A stretch of DNA of 64,000 bases from Termitomyces sp. T153 (taxonomy: Eukaryota > Basidiomycota > Agaricomycetes > Agaricales > Lyophyllaceae), in contig JACKQL020000039.1 of NCBI GenBank assembly GCA_018296165.2, positions 433,935 through 497,934 of the forward strand, written 5' to 3'. The position numbers and the translations under genes are program-made. Of this stretch, positions 11,829 through 22,844 are shown one piece after another (position 1 is the first letter of the stretch; each line of letters starts with the position of its first letter). The notes beneath the pieces were generated by a model, which had not been told where the DNA came from, did not search any database, and saw only the letters and a program-made list of their open reading frames with translations.

Positions 11829-12452
11829 GCCCAGCGCTGGCCCAGCTCACAATCTTACAGACTTACAAGCCCTGTATGAGGAGTCTTCTCCACTCCTCAG
11901 TGGTGTTTTCACTGTCAAGGAGTCAATCTGACCTCCCACAGCAACTGGGAAGGATTGGAGTCCTTCCAGTCAGTGTTGTGAGTGCATACAAAGGGGTTTT
12001 CCCCTTGTCCACCAACACCACTGCACCTCCTGGCTCCACTGTTGGATACAATCAAGTAGAGGGCCCTTGAGAGCCCTCCACTGAAATGCCCTTCTGACCA
12101 CCTGCAGGTGGTCATACTGGAGTGACTGCTGGCAGTCCTCCTGGCATCACAGTACTCTCCCTGCCCTCATCATGGTGTGATGTGGCAAATTCCAATGTCC
12201 CATGTGGAGCACTCTTCAATGCTCCATCAAACTCTGTCTCAGACCTAGGCCCAAGCACCTAATCTTCCATGGTCACCACTGTGCCCATTGTGGAAGGTCA
12301 CATCAAAATTTTAATGTGCTGATTGCAACTAGTGGCAGTGAACTTCTTTTTTAGAAGTTTGGGTTCTTCCCTTGCAAACAAGTTATTGCTTGTTTGACTT
12401 AGAAAAATATAATGTTTCTGTTATGAGTTGCACAGCTTATGGTTCACACAAA

Positions 12453-12622
12453 TGTAAGTCAAAACCAGTCAATAGTTCTGTCTACAAAGTATGAAATAAG
12501 ATGCTGCCTTAAATAAGTAATAGTATAGTACTTTTAGGGATAGCATCACATGACACTAACATTATGATTGAATAATATATACTAGTGACATATGTACAGC
12601 ATATAACAGACACTCCATTACA
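12453..12622 (-). repeat. Short LTR of element C, inner copy
   Basis: This is a block of about 170 bp with TGTAAG at one end and ATTACA at the other, so TGTAA..TTACA inverted ends. It is repeated at 13701-13874 at lower identity. Each copy is followed on the minus strand by the same gag leader. The position upstream of gag and the terminal inverted repeats suggest an LTR, but it could be part of a longer repeated leader. Confidence 0.45.
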
Positions 12623-13700
12623 GATGGTCTACTGCAGCCTGTCTTGCCACATAGTCATGCAGTGTCTCTCCAGGCTGCTGCAGCACTTGCAATAGGGTCA
12701 ACACTTTGTTAACTGGGGATGGTGGGGATAAATATTCCCCACCTACAAACAGAGAAGGCATCACAGACAATGCTTATGATCCCTGTAACTTTTCCCACTG
12801 GAGGTAGGCTGCTACCTCCTGTGCTAGAAAAATCATATAAAGTTCCATGAACTTTACCAGGTTGGTTGGGATGATTCCCTCACCCAATGACTGCTGAATT
12901 GCTATATGCTTAGCTAGTCTTGCCACTAAGCATTGCTGAGTTGAAGTCTTTAGGACCTCAACCTGATTTTGCCAGAATACCAACACCCTCCTATGGAGGA
13001 TGTCATCTGGATTTGTTTCACTATTCATATCCAAGGTGTCTCTGACATCCTCTGGAATTGTCTCAATGAATGCTGAAGGTCTCACTGTGTAAGCCCAGCA
13101 TGATCCAGCTTGTGATTGAACAGGGCCACAGGACCATCCCCCTCACTCCTCAATAGTGTAATCTCCATCAATGAGGATGGCCTCCTGTGGCCTCTGGGAA
13201 GGACTTCAGTCTTTCCATGGCCAGCATGGTAGGTGCATACAAGAAAATTTGCCCCTTTGCTTGCTGCCACCGCTGCACCCTCTAGCCCTACCATTAGGTA
13301 AATCCAAGTAGAGGGCAGTTGAGTGCCCTCCATAGTGATGCTCATCAGACCATTTAAAGGTGGTCAAATGGGAGTAACTGCTGGTAGTCCTCCTGGCATC
13401 ACTCCACTTTCTCTCCTCATGCCATGTTTTGACATGGCAACACCTGTTGGTTCATGTGGAACATTTTGCAATGTTCCATAGAACTCTGGTTTGTACCTAG
13501 GCCCAAACACCTGACCTTCCATGGTCACCACAGTGCCCATTGCAGAAGTGAACATTAAAATTTTAATGTTCTGATCATAACTCATGGCAATGAACTTCTT
13601 TTCAGAAGTTTGGCTTCTTGCTTTGCAAATGAGTACATGCTTGTTTGACTTAGAAAAATGTAACATTTCCATTACAGGTTGCACAGCACAGTTCACACCT
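12623..13700 (-). pseudogene. Duplicated gag leader and N-terminal gag of element C
   Basis: The frame 12774-13085 (SAFIETIPEDVRDTLDMNSE) repeats the N-terminal gag frame of 11412-11828 (VFIELILEDVGDTSDMDSE) at roughly 70-75% residue identity by eye. 13364-13720 repeats the leader. The block 12632-13874 and the block 11370-12622 form a direct repeat of about 1.25 kb. The unit is broken by stops and encodes no capsid or pol, so it is a partial head-to-tail duplicate. Confidence 0.6.
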
Positions 13701-13874
13701 TGTAAGTCAGAACCAGCCAATCAGTCTTGTCTATGAAGTATGAAGTAAGGGTGCTGCCTTAAATAATTACAGTATGGGTATTTAAAGGTAGCATCAAGTG
13801 ATGCTACAGAATAATAGCATAGTAAATTAATATAAGAGTAATAATTACAGAGGGGTAACAGCCACTCCATTACA
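13701..13874 (-). repeat. Short LTR of element C, outer copy
   Basis: This is the second copy of the 170-bp block, from TGTAAGTCAG to CCATTACA. It marks the upstream limit of the duplicated unit. A third piece of gag sequence begins almost at once to its right. Confidence 0.45.
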
Positions 13875-13990
13875 TCAGTTGAAATAATGCTGTCCCATAA
13901 TAACCATTGGATTGCTATATGCTTAGCTATTCTCACAGCTGGATGCTGCTGTATTGCTGGACAGATTGTACCTCTCACCACAGCTCCCTG
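13875..13990 (-). pseudogene. Third fragment of element C gag N-terminus
   Basis: A short frame with RIAKHIAIQWLLWDSII matches RVAKHIAIQRLLGDNII at 11560-11660 and RLAKHIAIQQSLGEGII in the middle copy. It starts abruptly beside the LTR end, so it is a third partial unit of the gag array. Confidence 0.6.
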
Positions 13991-15007
13991 GCCTCACATG
14001 CCAGTAAAATCACTATACTGTTAATCTGGTCTGCACCCTTCAATACCTGTGAGGTCTTCTTGAGCACATTGTCATTATAGTGCCACAAAAGCTGAGGCAC
14101 CAAAATGAACTCCAGAAAGCCCCTGTGGCATGATAACCTGCTCTGTAGAATTGTGAAAGGATCTACCTATGAAGCCATCAAGAAGAGAATCAAATCCGAG
14201 TTGAGCTCGGTGGTTCTACTACCAATGAAGGCCCTCTCTGATATTTTCATCTTCAGCCATTGCACCAGTCTCTTGTGCAGCTGATCGTAGTCCCTTGCCC
14301 CAGTGACCACCATCTCGAGAGGCTTCTCAATTGGAAACTCCTTAAGTGGCTCGATGCATGCTGCTTGTTTTGACATGCATGAGGGTAACGAGATTGATCC
14401 TAAGGTCATGAAGTGATCAGCATTGGTGAAGATGAGGAAGGTGATCTGTAGGCTGCGGCATGACAGTTATTTATTGCTCTGGCCTTTCCTGATTGTGCTC
14501 CACCTAACCTCCCAGATGGGCCCTGTCATCATAATCCAGTTCATAATAGTCTCTAAAAGGTCCACTCTGGATTCACGACCCATGTCCTCAGGCCATACTT
14601 CAATTCTACATAACATGCAGAAGAGAGGTTGGATGGCCTATCACTGAACGGGGATACAACCAAATGTATCTTTACAGAGTACTCAAACTTGGGTTCAGAC
14701 ATACGATTGGCAAGGAAGTCTTTGACAAGCAAGACAGGATTGGCAAGGAGGTCTTTGACAAGCAAGACAGGAGTGTCAGACAGAGTTCAATGAAGTGCAG
14801 CTGTGTACCACCAGTTGGTGTTCCTTGAGCAGCTGATCAAGCAAAAGAAGCATGTCAAAGTTGGATTCCTTGCCAGAATCTGCGTCTGCCTTGCCAATGA
14901 CAGGTTTGGGGGTGCATGGGGAGAATGGGGGAACCATCATTATGGAGTGTTCGCAGAGGGCGTGGACAGGGGTCAGTTAGCCTCACCGGAGTCCATGATA
15001 GATGAGA
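13991..15007. other. Gene-poor stretch
   Basis: I see no convincing gene. A minus-strand frame of 80 residues at 14167-14409 has ordinary composition but no recognised motif and no splice context. The only clear structure is the 33-bp tandem repeat at 14706-14772. Confidence 0.4.
14706..14772 (+). repeat. Two tandem copies of a 33-bp unit
   Basis: The unit attggcaaggaagtctttg.. is repeated directly with one difference (aagtc against ggtc). It is in phase with a minus-strand frame of 70 residues (14553-14765), in which it would give a repeat of 11 residues containing VKDLLANP and VKDFLANR. Confidence 0.8.
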
Positions 15008-15980
15008 CCCCCTGAGTGAGTGGGGGCATGGTGGCTCAGCTGGCACCATCACATCCCAAAAGTGGGTCACATGATCTGCAAGCACAAGGCTGGGGTTTTG
15101 ACTCTGGCTGAGTGTGCCTGTGTGGAAAACACCTTAGACACCACATGGGTTATTCAACGCCGCCAGAAAGCCACTGCTTGCACATGTTGATTAGGAAGGC
15201 TTTGTTGGTCAGGCCGCCCCAGAACAACCAATTAACACATAATACAATGAGGCACGGTGACCACCATGCTCGTGACCAGATGAGAAAAACAGACGGTTTC
15301 CCCAGCTCAATGGATTTGGGAGAGGGTCTAGGTCTTTGCTGACCAAGCAGGTCGAGGCATGGGTAGGTGAAAGGATAGGAGTCAATAGTTTGATCAGGCT
15401 GCCAACATTACTGTGTGGTCCATCAGATGGTTTGGTGAGGTAATTACTGCAGTTGCTGGTTTGATCAGGTGCCTAGCCAATTGGTGCGGCATGACTATCA
15501 CTAGGCAGCCCACTGACCATTCTGTAGTGGGTTCCAAATCTCGGGATCAATCTTCTGAAAGTATCATCTGAGCGTGGGGAAGGGTGTGTCATGACACCCT
15601 TACTGGTGTGATGGATTGGGAGCTTAGAGCTGGAAGTGGAGTTCTTAATGGGACAAACCAACACACACTCAGTAAGCCCTGCAGAGTATAGCTGGGTTTA
15701 TAAATTGGGAAGGCACGTTAATGGCAGATGGTGTGGGACTTAGGTTGGGAAGTAGTATAAACTCCGACAAAGTCAAATTGTAGTAAAGTGGCTATGAGGC
15801 GTAACTGGCATCAGCTGAAAAGGGATTGGGCCGGAGAACTAGTTGGAGTGTCCGTAATTACCAATCCCCATTACATACTGCGGGACCTAGGACACGATGT
15901 TCAAGGATTATTCCATGTGAAAATAGGTCTCGAAGCAAATAAAATGATGACTCATTCATTCATTCATTCCCCCTGAGTGA
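15008..15980 (+). mobile_element. SINE-like retroposon with target-site duplication
   Basis: An insertion of about 950 bp is bounded by the same 12-mer, CCCCCTGAGTGA, at 15008-15019 and 15969-15980. Just inside the left end, TGGCTCAGCTGG (15032-15043) fits positions 8-19 of a tRNA, which is the A box of an internal RNA polymerase III promoter. GGTTTTGACTC at 15094-15104 resembles a degenerate B box at tRNA-like spacing. The right end carries ATTC repeats (15952-15968) after an A-rich AATAAAATGATGA, like the simple-repeat tails of LINE-mobilised elements. It holds no protein-coding frame of note. It is long for a SINE, so a composite or a truncated LINE end is possible. Confidence 0.55.
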
Positions 15981-16859
15981 TGATGTCCCCTGAGTGATGT
16001 TATGTAACAAATGGGGTATACTTACGTTAAGGTATGGATGCGAAAACAACGATATCCATGTCTGGATCGAACAGGTGAGTAGGATTGGAAACCTGAAAGA
16101 ACCGCAGAAAAGGAGTGACAACGAGGGTTCGGTGTACTGAATTACGGCTTTGGTGAAGAATGGATGTGCAGGAGGGAGGAAGGTTTGCCAGACGCAAAGG
16201 GGTTCTAACAGGATGTGCGTGTTATATGATCGAATCCAACTAGTATAAAGCTGATGATAAAATTTTATTGGGCTCGAGAAGGTTTAACGTGCAGGCTTAA
16301 CGAGCCAAAATAGTCAGACGGGGTAGTGGTTGTTGTTGTTGATGATGTCGCTGTGATTATCGACAATGCGTCTTCGTTCGAAACACCAAAGTCAGCACTC
16401 AGTTCCTCAGTCCTTAACGTTCAACCAGAGTTCAATGTTTGACTTTCACTTTGTCAGCCCGGTGTCGTCTGGACGATTCATAGCGACAATGGCTTGTAAT
16501 CAATCCAGAGGAATTGAATCGTGGCAAAAAAAGTGCGCGTGCAACAAACTAAAACTGATCCCCGTCCTCCAAGATACCTAATGAATCATCGTTCCATATG
16601 TGTAGCACTCTGCTCGGCTACCTACGACCTCTTACATGACCCCTGTGTAGAAAGCCTATTGTCTTGTTGTCTTGGAAGTTCATCAATAGCTAGCTCAATT
16701 GCAAGGTATATTCTCGAATTCCATTGTTATTCAATTTTTAGACCTATTTCCTGGATTCATGATCATTTGATTGGGCTGCCGGTCCGAAGACACTTTCTCT
16801 TGTCTTGTGGAAGGTTCGTTATCTTACACGTAATGTATCTCAACCTTTACCATTGTGCC
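15981..16859. other. Intergenic stretch upstream of the first antiporter gene
   Basis: No gene is recognised. Overlapping frames at 16366-16581 and 16521-16913 show no family motif. From about 16830 the sequence resembles 24430-24459 upstream of the second antiporter, so the duplicated unit starts just before the coding region. Confidence 0.4.
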
Positions 16860-18871
16860 ATGGCTATCGATCTACTCGAGGTTCGTGTCACATCCATTCA
16901 TATCTGGTGCTGACCAAGTTGTTGTTGCTCAAGGTAACAACCCCAGGGTTGGTGTATATATGTCTCGGAGGTTTCGTTGTTGCAGTGAGTCTCCAATGCA
17001 CCTCTCCCACTACCTCTCCTCATTTTTCATCTTAGTTCTCCATGTTTTTGCTCCTAGTAAAGGAAACAGTAAGCTCACCACATCGGCCGTCTCAATGTCC
17101 AATGGCTCATCCGATATCCAACGTTATGATTCAGTTTTACCTCAATGAAGTCGTGTTTGGAACAGCTTTTGGTATTGCCATAGGACCACATGGCGCAGAT
17201 ATATTTGACCCACGATCTTGGGACTTCTCTACTACCTTCATAACCCGAGAGATCACTCGCATCGTTCTTGCCACCGGCCTCTTCGCCATCGGCGTAGAAC
17301 TTCCTAAATCATATATGGCCAAACATGGAAAGAGCCTCCTTGTTATGGTCGTGCCTACAATGGCAATTGGTTGGCTCATTGTCGCAGGTGAGCCAACAGT
17401 CATCATAATTTTACTTTTCACGAACGTTCACTTTATCAGGCATCTTGTTCGGTCTCTTTCCAAAACTGAGTTTTTACTCATGCCTTGCCATCTCTGCGTG
17501 TCTCACCCCTACCGACCCCATCATCTGTGCTGCTATCGTAGGTCAGCCTGACGTTGCCGTTCTGATTTTGGAATGTGCTGAAGTCTTGCCAATAAGGTGG
17601 TAAATATGCGGAGAGACATGTACCCCTTAATCTTCGCCGTATATTGTCGGCAGAATCTGCGGCCAACGATGGTCTCGCTTACCCATTCTTAACAATATCT
17701 CTTTATCTTATACTCGACAAAACTAAACAGGAAGCCATCCTTCATTGGGTTCTTGTGGGATGGCTTTGTGAGTCAATGCATTTTGACTAGCTTGATTCTG
17801 CTGATCCATCTTCCAGACCAAGTAGTTATGGGCATCGTCATTGGTGTCATCTTGGGACTCATGTTTTCTCACTTGATGAAATTTTCTCATCAACGTGGGT
17901 TTATCGACCGCGAATCTTATATAGCACAGTATCTTGCCCTCGCCATTTTTATTGCGGGTGTTGTAAGCACAATTGGTAGCGATGACCTCCTAGCTGCTTT
18001 TGCAGCAGGTATTTATTCGCCCCAAACATGTCCTGAGTCCTTGCGACTAACTGAGAAATCATCCAGGCAGTGCCATCTCATGGGATGGAGAATTCAATGA
18101 TCACACCGAAGGCGAAGCGTTTGCATCCATCCTTGATCTCGTCCTCAATTGTGCTTGTTTCATATACATTGGTGCTTGGCTTCCGTTTGAATCTTTCAAT
18201 TCCCCTGAACTCGGAATTACCCCGTGGCGACTTGTTATCCTCTTTCTTATAATACTTGCGCTTCGCCGTATACCAGCTATAATGGTACTTTATCGATGGG
18301 TTCCAGAAATTCGGACTTGGCGTGAAGCACTGTTTTCTGGTCATTTTGGTGAGTTGACGTTAATTCTGTATTGACACTTGACTTCATGTGTTATAGGTCC
18401 CGTAAGCTTAGCACTTTCAGCTTTCCTTTCAGTTGTCTCATCAATTCTTAAGATGGGTGTTGGTGCAATTTTCATTTCTTCTCTAGCTTTACATAAACTA
18501 CCGGCTGCCCACAATCCGCCTGAAAACGAGCAGGAGTTGTTAGCGGCATCTCTGGAGCCAATGGTTGCCTTCATTGTACTTTGCTCTATTGTCATTCGTA
18601 AGATGGCATAGTCTTCGCATAAATCAACATTGACCTTCTGTTTTCCTCAGACGGGCTGTCCATCCCCTTCTTCTCGCTTGGCAAGGCTACGCTTTATCTG
18701 ACCACCACACTTCCAAGCAAGACCCCTGACTGGATGATAGGGATTCGACACACCTCGGCGATCATATCTGTCAGCCCCACGTCCGTTAACCAAGCGACAT
18801 CCGTGCCAAGGACCAGCAGCCGCAGCATGAAATCAGGGTCACTGCAAGCGGCATCCAGAATGTCGCAGTAG
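16860..18871 (+). CDS. Na+/H+ antiporter (Nha1/Sod2 type), copy 1
   Basis: This gene predicts a plasma-membrane exchanger that moves Na+ (and perhaps K+) out against H+. Ten exons join in frame to 508 residues: 16860-16880, 16934-16984, 17036-17068, 17135-17387, 17440-17541, 17597-17767, 17817-18008, 18067-18348, 18397-18597 and 18651-18871. All introns are GT..AG and 48-66 bp. The first intron joins MAIDLLE to VTTPGLVYICLGGF, the usual N-terminus of fungal members. Motifs seen are FAIGVELPKSYM, TPTDPIICAAIV, SAESAANDG and GSDDLLAAFAAG, the last three in regions that form the ion path in this family. The C-terminal tail is short, as in Sod2 and unlike the long yeast Nha1 tail. No stop or frameshift is present. 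A paralogue lies at 24460. Confidence 0.9.
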
Positions 18872-19329
18872 AGGACCTCGTTAACGGGTGGGTGCCTGGT
18901 GGGTCAACTGGTACCTACGTTTGTAAGGCTATACTAGAGCACTGGTGCAAATATACGGGATAAACCAGTACAAGCATAATTCATCAATTCAAGCATATAA
19001 TGGAGATTAAGGTTTATCGATCATAGACACTGTCCTCGCCTCAAGCACCCACAGGCTTCTGGCTGGCAACAAACCAAGGCCCAATTTGCGCAGCATACAG
19101 TGGCACTCTTTGCGCTTTCCTCAATGGTCAAGCGCGATCGTTTGAGTTCCATTCGTCCTGTGTGCGTTTAATATCAAAAAATCCTTCATAATCTTTACTT
19201 GACACCTAGTTATTGAACATTTGGTATGATAACAAGTATACACAAGATTTGCAAAGGAATAGAATAAATGAGCAGATTAACAACTTCGATGTAACTAAGC
19301 TGAATGTGAATCCACTGCAGAGAACTTTT
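18872..19329. other. Downstream region of antiporter copy 1
   Basis: No gene is seen. The sequence aligns loosely with 26510-26990 downstream of the second antiporter (for example caatggtcaa and a shared tattgaa.atttgg block). It is therefore part of the same ancestral duplication. Confidence 0.45.
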
Positions 19330-19645
19330 ACAAGCCAATCGATTTCCAGACCTCAAATTTGATGGGTCAACTTTGGCGGTTGATTTACTGCAGTATCTAC
19401 ATGGATGTCGATAAACAAACTGAGAAACTTCAACAAGTCAAAGCAATTCAGATGCGACTAGCCTGAAACTACCGATGACTCTCCTGACCCTCGTGGGGAC
19501 AGATACTTAGAGAAGTCGTAGGTATGACTTGAAGCTTGGAAGATGTTCTTTGCATACTTCATCCAAGCACTGTCTGCCACTTGCTTTCAGTTGTTCTGGG
19601 CCTTTGAGTCGATGAATGTAATGTTGTTACAAAACTGGTCTCCTT
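19318..19645 (-). pseudogene. Degenerate partial copy of the 527-aa gene, oldest copy
   Basis: Two blocks resemble parts of the gene at 31840-33553. 19318-19370 (gagaactttt acaagccaat.. gatgggtcaa) matches its 3' end. 19509-19570 (agaagtcgtaggtatgac.. ttctttgcat) matches the exon 3 stretch near 32625-32690. The sequence between them in the full gene is missing. It is the most diverged of three such copies (the others are at 26994 and 33551). No usable frame remains. Confidence 0.5.
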
Positions 19646-19960
19646 GGGTTCACACAAAACAGAAGTATCCCAAGTCCACAGCTGGCAGGACACTATGTGC
19701 TTCTTGATAGCATCTTAGGGCTGGGTGTATGTATTGCAACATTTGGGCTGGTGATAGTGCCATCCAGATAGCCCCTAGTGCCACAACTACATGTGGCAAT
19801 AAGGACCCTGTCCCTGAATGGTGCAAAGTTGGTCCCATCAAATTGTGATTTCTCTGGGAATGTAGGGGGGTTAGGTGTAGTAGTGCTATTCACAGATATT
19901 TTGTATATCACAAGGAAAAATAGTATGAGTCATCTCTCAAGAATTGTTTGAGGCTTTCCA
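19645..19960 (-). pseudogene. Ty1/copia gag fragment
   Basis: A minus-strand frame has PPTFPEKSQFDGTNFAPFRDR followed by RGYLDGTIT. This is the opening of copia-type Gag (the FDGxNFxxWxxR and GYLDG motifs of the UBN2-like gag family in Agaricomycetes). It runs out after about 60 residues, and no pol follows to the left. It is an isolated relic beside the pseudogene above. Confidence 0.6.
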
Positions 19961-19994
19961 TGCAATGGGAGGACTGGCAGGGAAAGGAGCCCTG

Positions 19995-20190
19995 ATAACC
20001 TATAGATTAAAATATTACAGTAAGTCCTCAGTCACTCCATGGAATGCTAAGATGACTGATATTGACCTGTAGAGTAAAATGTTACAGTAAGTCTACAGGT
20101 GCATAAGTAAAGTATTTGTAAAATGCATAGTAAATGGACCTTGCCCTCAGTCACTCCACGGAATGTTAAGACAACTGAGGGTGGCTGATC
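19995..20190 (+). repeat. Imperfect direct repeats
   Basis: The string cctcagtcactccatggaat (from about 20027) recurs at about 20147 with one base changed. A second pair, attacagtaagtc, lies between them (20013 and 20083). It may be the remains of a small LTR or leader of the copia relic to the left. This is uncertain. Confidence 0.35.
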
Positions 20191-20555
20191 AGTGAATTCG
20201 ATCTTTTGTAGTTAGGAAAATAAGGTTTAACAAAGGCTGGTAAATACCATCGGCGTGAAAACATGAGGTTCGCAGTGCCGGAACCCGGAAGTAGCAAGTA
20301 AATACAAAAAAGGAAATAAACAGACTTTTAGGCTTTGACGTGACCTTGCGCGTCTCCCTCAATAACTCAAAATGCAGTATCAGAAGAGGAGCGGATGAGA
20401 TTAGCACGGAGAGGTTTGAGATTGTACTGGTGTGGTTCCAAGAAGCTCCAGGGCATGGTTACTCATGTCCAAAACGTGTTCCGCTATGGATCCCGTGCCT
20501 CCGTTCAGTGGATTTATAACAACCACCCACCTCTGATTTTTCTCTGATTCTTCTG

Positions 20556-22401
20556 ATGACTACAAAGTGGGAAGTCTCTTACATTGTCGTGGATGGAAAA
20601 GGCAAACTTTTATCCGAGACTTCCGTTTTCCTTGCCAGACTCAGTCCTAATACCGACATTGCTAGAATAACAGAAGAAATGTGATCAGAGAATCCACAAG
20701 CACTCGCATATGATCTGATATCTATCAAACTCTGGAAGCCCACCAAGGATATTGACGCTGGCACTGCGAGTGATAAATTAGAAGAGATTATCGATGGTCT
20801 CTCTTTTAACGCAAATAGTAGTGATGTCGAGCGCCTGATAGAGGTTGACTTTGTTTCTAAGTACTGGAACACAGCCCCTAACAGGCAGCTGATCCAGGTT
20901 ATCGCGCAAGCCGCGCATGCAGGTAGAGTATCAGTCCTTTCACCATACATGACCCCTCCACACATATCTTCTCATAGTAAACTTGTGGAAAAGATCTCGA
21001 TCAGCAAAGGAAGATATCGCAATGCTCGCAAAATGTTTGAAAACTGTGACCGGCACCGCGCCGTCATCTCTGCTTCAGCCTACCAAATTTCAGACTGTTT
21101 TAGGCGAGGATAAATTGATCACTATCAATCGGCCCTATGAGACCAGTACCATCCCTATCGCATTATACGAACGCGCCTTTGGGATCTTCAGGGATCGATG
21201 CAAACAACTCCCTCTAATAAGGCTATGAACTGCCTTCTTCAACTTACACAAGCTGCATGTGTGTGGTATCCATCAGAAGCCCGCCGGAGGGAAGCTATTG
21301 CGCAGGTTTTCTCTGAGTGTCTGGGTTTAGAGTTTCACGCAGAAAAGATAGCCGGTACTGAATATACTATAGACAGACATTCCGCCTGCAAGATCCTACC
21401 GGCATCGATACGAGAGTGTAAAAATGAGGGATCCGTTATGTATCAAGCGGCATTGTACTATGCCAATTCTTTCAAGCGTGTACTAAGTGGCTGTGGTAAT
21501 TTAAATACATGTTTTCCCTCTATCCTTGTTGTTGATTCAGGTAGGTATCGCGGTACCTTCATCAGGACACCTTTTCTCATAGGATACACAGCTTCACAAC
21601 TAGGCTTCTATGCCGCTATATGGGATGGACAGCGTGTCAGAGTCGAGCCCTTATGCTGAGGCATTGACCTGATTGGAAGGAACTACATGCGCAATATGAG
21701 GTGGCAGCTACCTTGTATGCCCTAGTGGAAGCAATCCATCTTATCGAAGAACATTACGAACTTCTCCAATCCACAATCGACTCCGTCGAGCAATCTAACC
21801 TCGGAGTCGTTCACCGATACCCATACCTGACATCATATCTTAACAATGACCAAGAAGTCCGCCTTGACTATACTGCGCAACTTGAAGAAGACAAGTTACT
21901 CTTCACCGCCACTTCCGACCAACCTGATCTCAGAGAGTGTATTGTCAAATTTACACAACATGAGTATTCCATGGACGCCCACAATTCCCTTGATGCATCG
22001 AATGGCACCGAAATTGCAGAAATTTGTTGAGATCTCGGGGGGGTGGGAAAGCGGTCATAATGGAACAGTCAAAGTACAAAATGCTTCGTCAGTATCTGTT
22101 ATCACTCGAACTGCAAGAAAAGGTGACAGATAAGGTGAAAATCATTGTCCAAACACTTCATCAAAATGGATTTGTACATGGTGATATACGAGCTGCCAAC
22201 CTTCTCATTGATCCTGCCTCCCTTGCGTCTGATGATGTACAGGTTCATCTAATTGATTTTGACTGGGCGGGACGTGCTGGAGAAGTGCGATATCCCATCG
22301 GACTGAACTGCGAAACGGTGATACGTCCAAAGGAGGTTCAGGGCGGGAAGCTCATCACACAGGCACACGATATTGAGATGATTTCTTACCTATTTGTCTA
22401 G
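20556..22401 (+). pseudogene. Crinkler-like protein with nuclease-like and kinase domains, broken
   Basis: The ATG at 20556 opens a Crinkler-type header (VSYIVVDGKGKLLSE, then DLISIKLWKPTKDID), interrupted by TGA at 20682. An intron follows at about 20921-20974. The middle part (NRPYETSTIPIALYERAFG, then IRECKNEGS near 21408) resembles the PD-(D/E)xK nuclease-like module often joined to kinases in basidiomycete Crinklers. The last part has HGDIRAANLL (near 22177) and LIDFDWAG (near 22246), matching the catalytic and DFG-like loops of that kinase group. Frameshifts are needed near 21205 and 21655 and at a seven-G run near 22034. Such proteins are described as effectors or conflict proteins. 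This copy looks inactive unless sequence errors explain the breaks. Confidence 0.65.
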
Positions 22402-22844
22402 GGTAAGTGCAGAGTTGTTGTTTCATTTCAGATTTTCAAGGATGCACTTTTTGTAGGAATTGTGATCAAATGTGTAACACGGCGTTGGCGTGTCGGAGGT
22501 ATGATGAAGAGAAACATGTAGAAGGGTCATCAGTAAAACTAGATTCCTTGACCGTAAGAGAAGGGGTCGTCGTTTTGTCTTTGTCCTGGTGCATAATCGT
22601 CTTGGCCCAGCTTGAGTATTTACCATACTATAACCAGCCTTTGACTGAAAAATTCCTGAGGACTATGGGGTTGTTGGGCCTGATCAGCTCAGCTGATCAG
22701 AGCCGTATTAATTGTTGCATTTTCTACATTCCGTCATTGTCATACATTCAAAACAAGTCCGTATTTCATGAATGGTTCAGCCTCCAAATCCCTACGGTCA
22801 CATACGGTGCGAATTTTGCGCTGCAGATTTCACCGCTGCCTTAG
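22402..22844 (+). other. Unassigned open frame after the kinase relic
   Basis: A 145-residue frame at 22407-22844 has no recognised domain. It contains several Cys near its start (CTFCRNCDQMC) and hydrophobic stretches. It could be chance, or an eroded extension of the kinase gene. Confidence 0.2.

Noticed and set aside
14167..14409. 80-residue minus-strand frame in the gene-poor stretch
   Set aside because: No recognised motif or partner exon, so I could not separate it from chance.
15952..15968. ATTC repeat considered as a plain microsatellite
   Set aside because: Its place at the end of an insert bounded by 12-bp direct repeats makes a retroposon tail the better reading.
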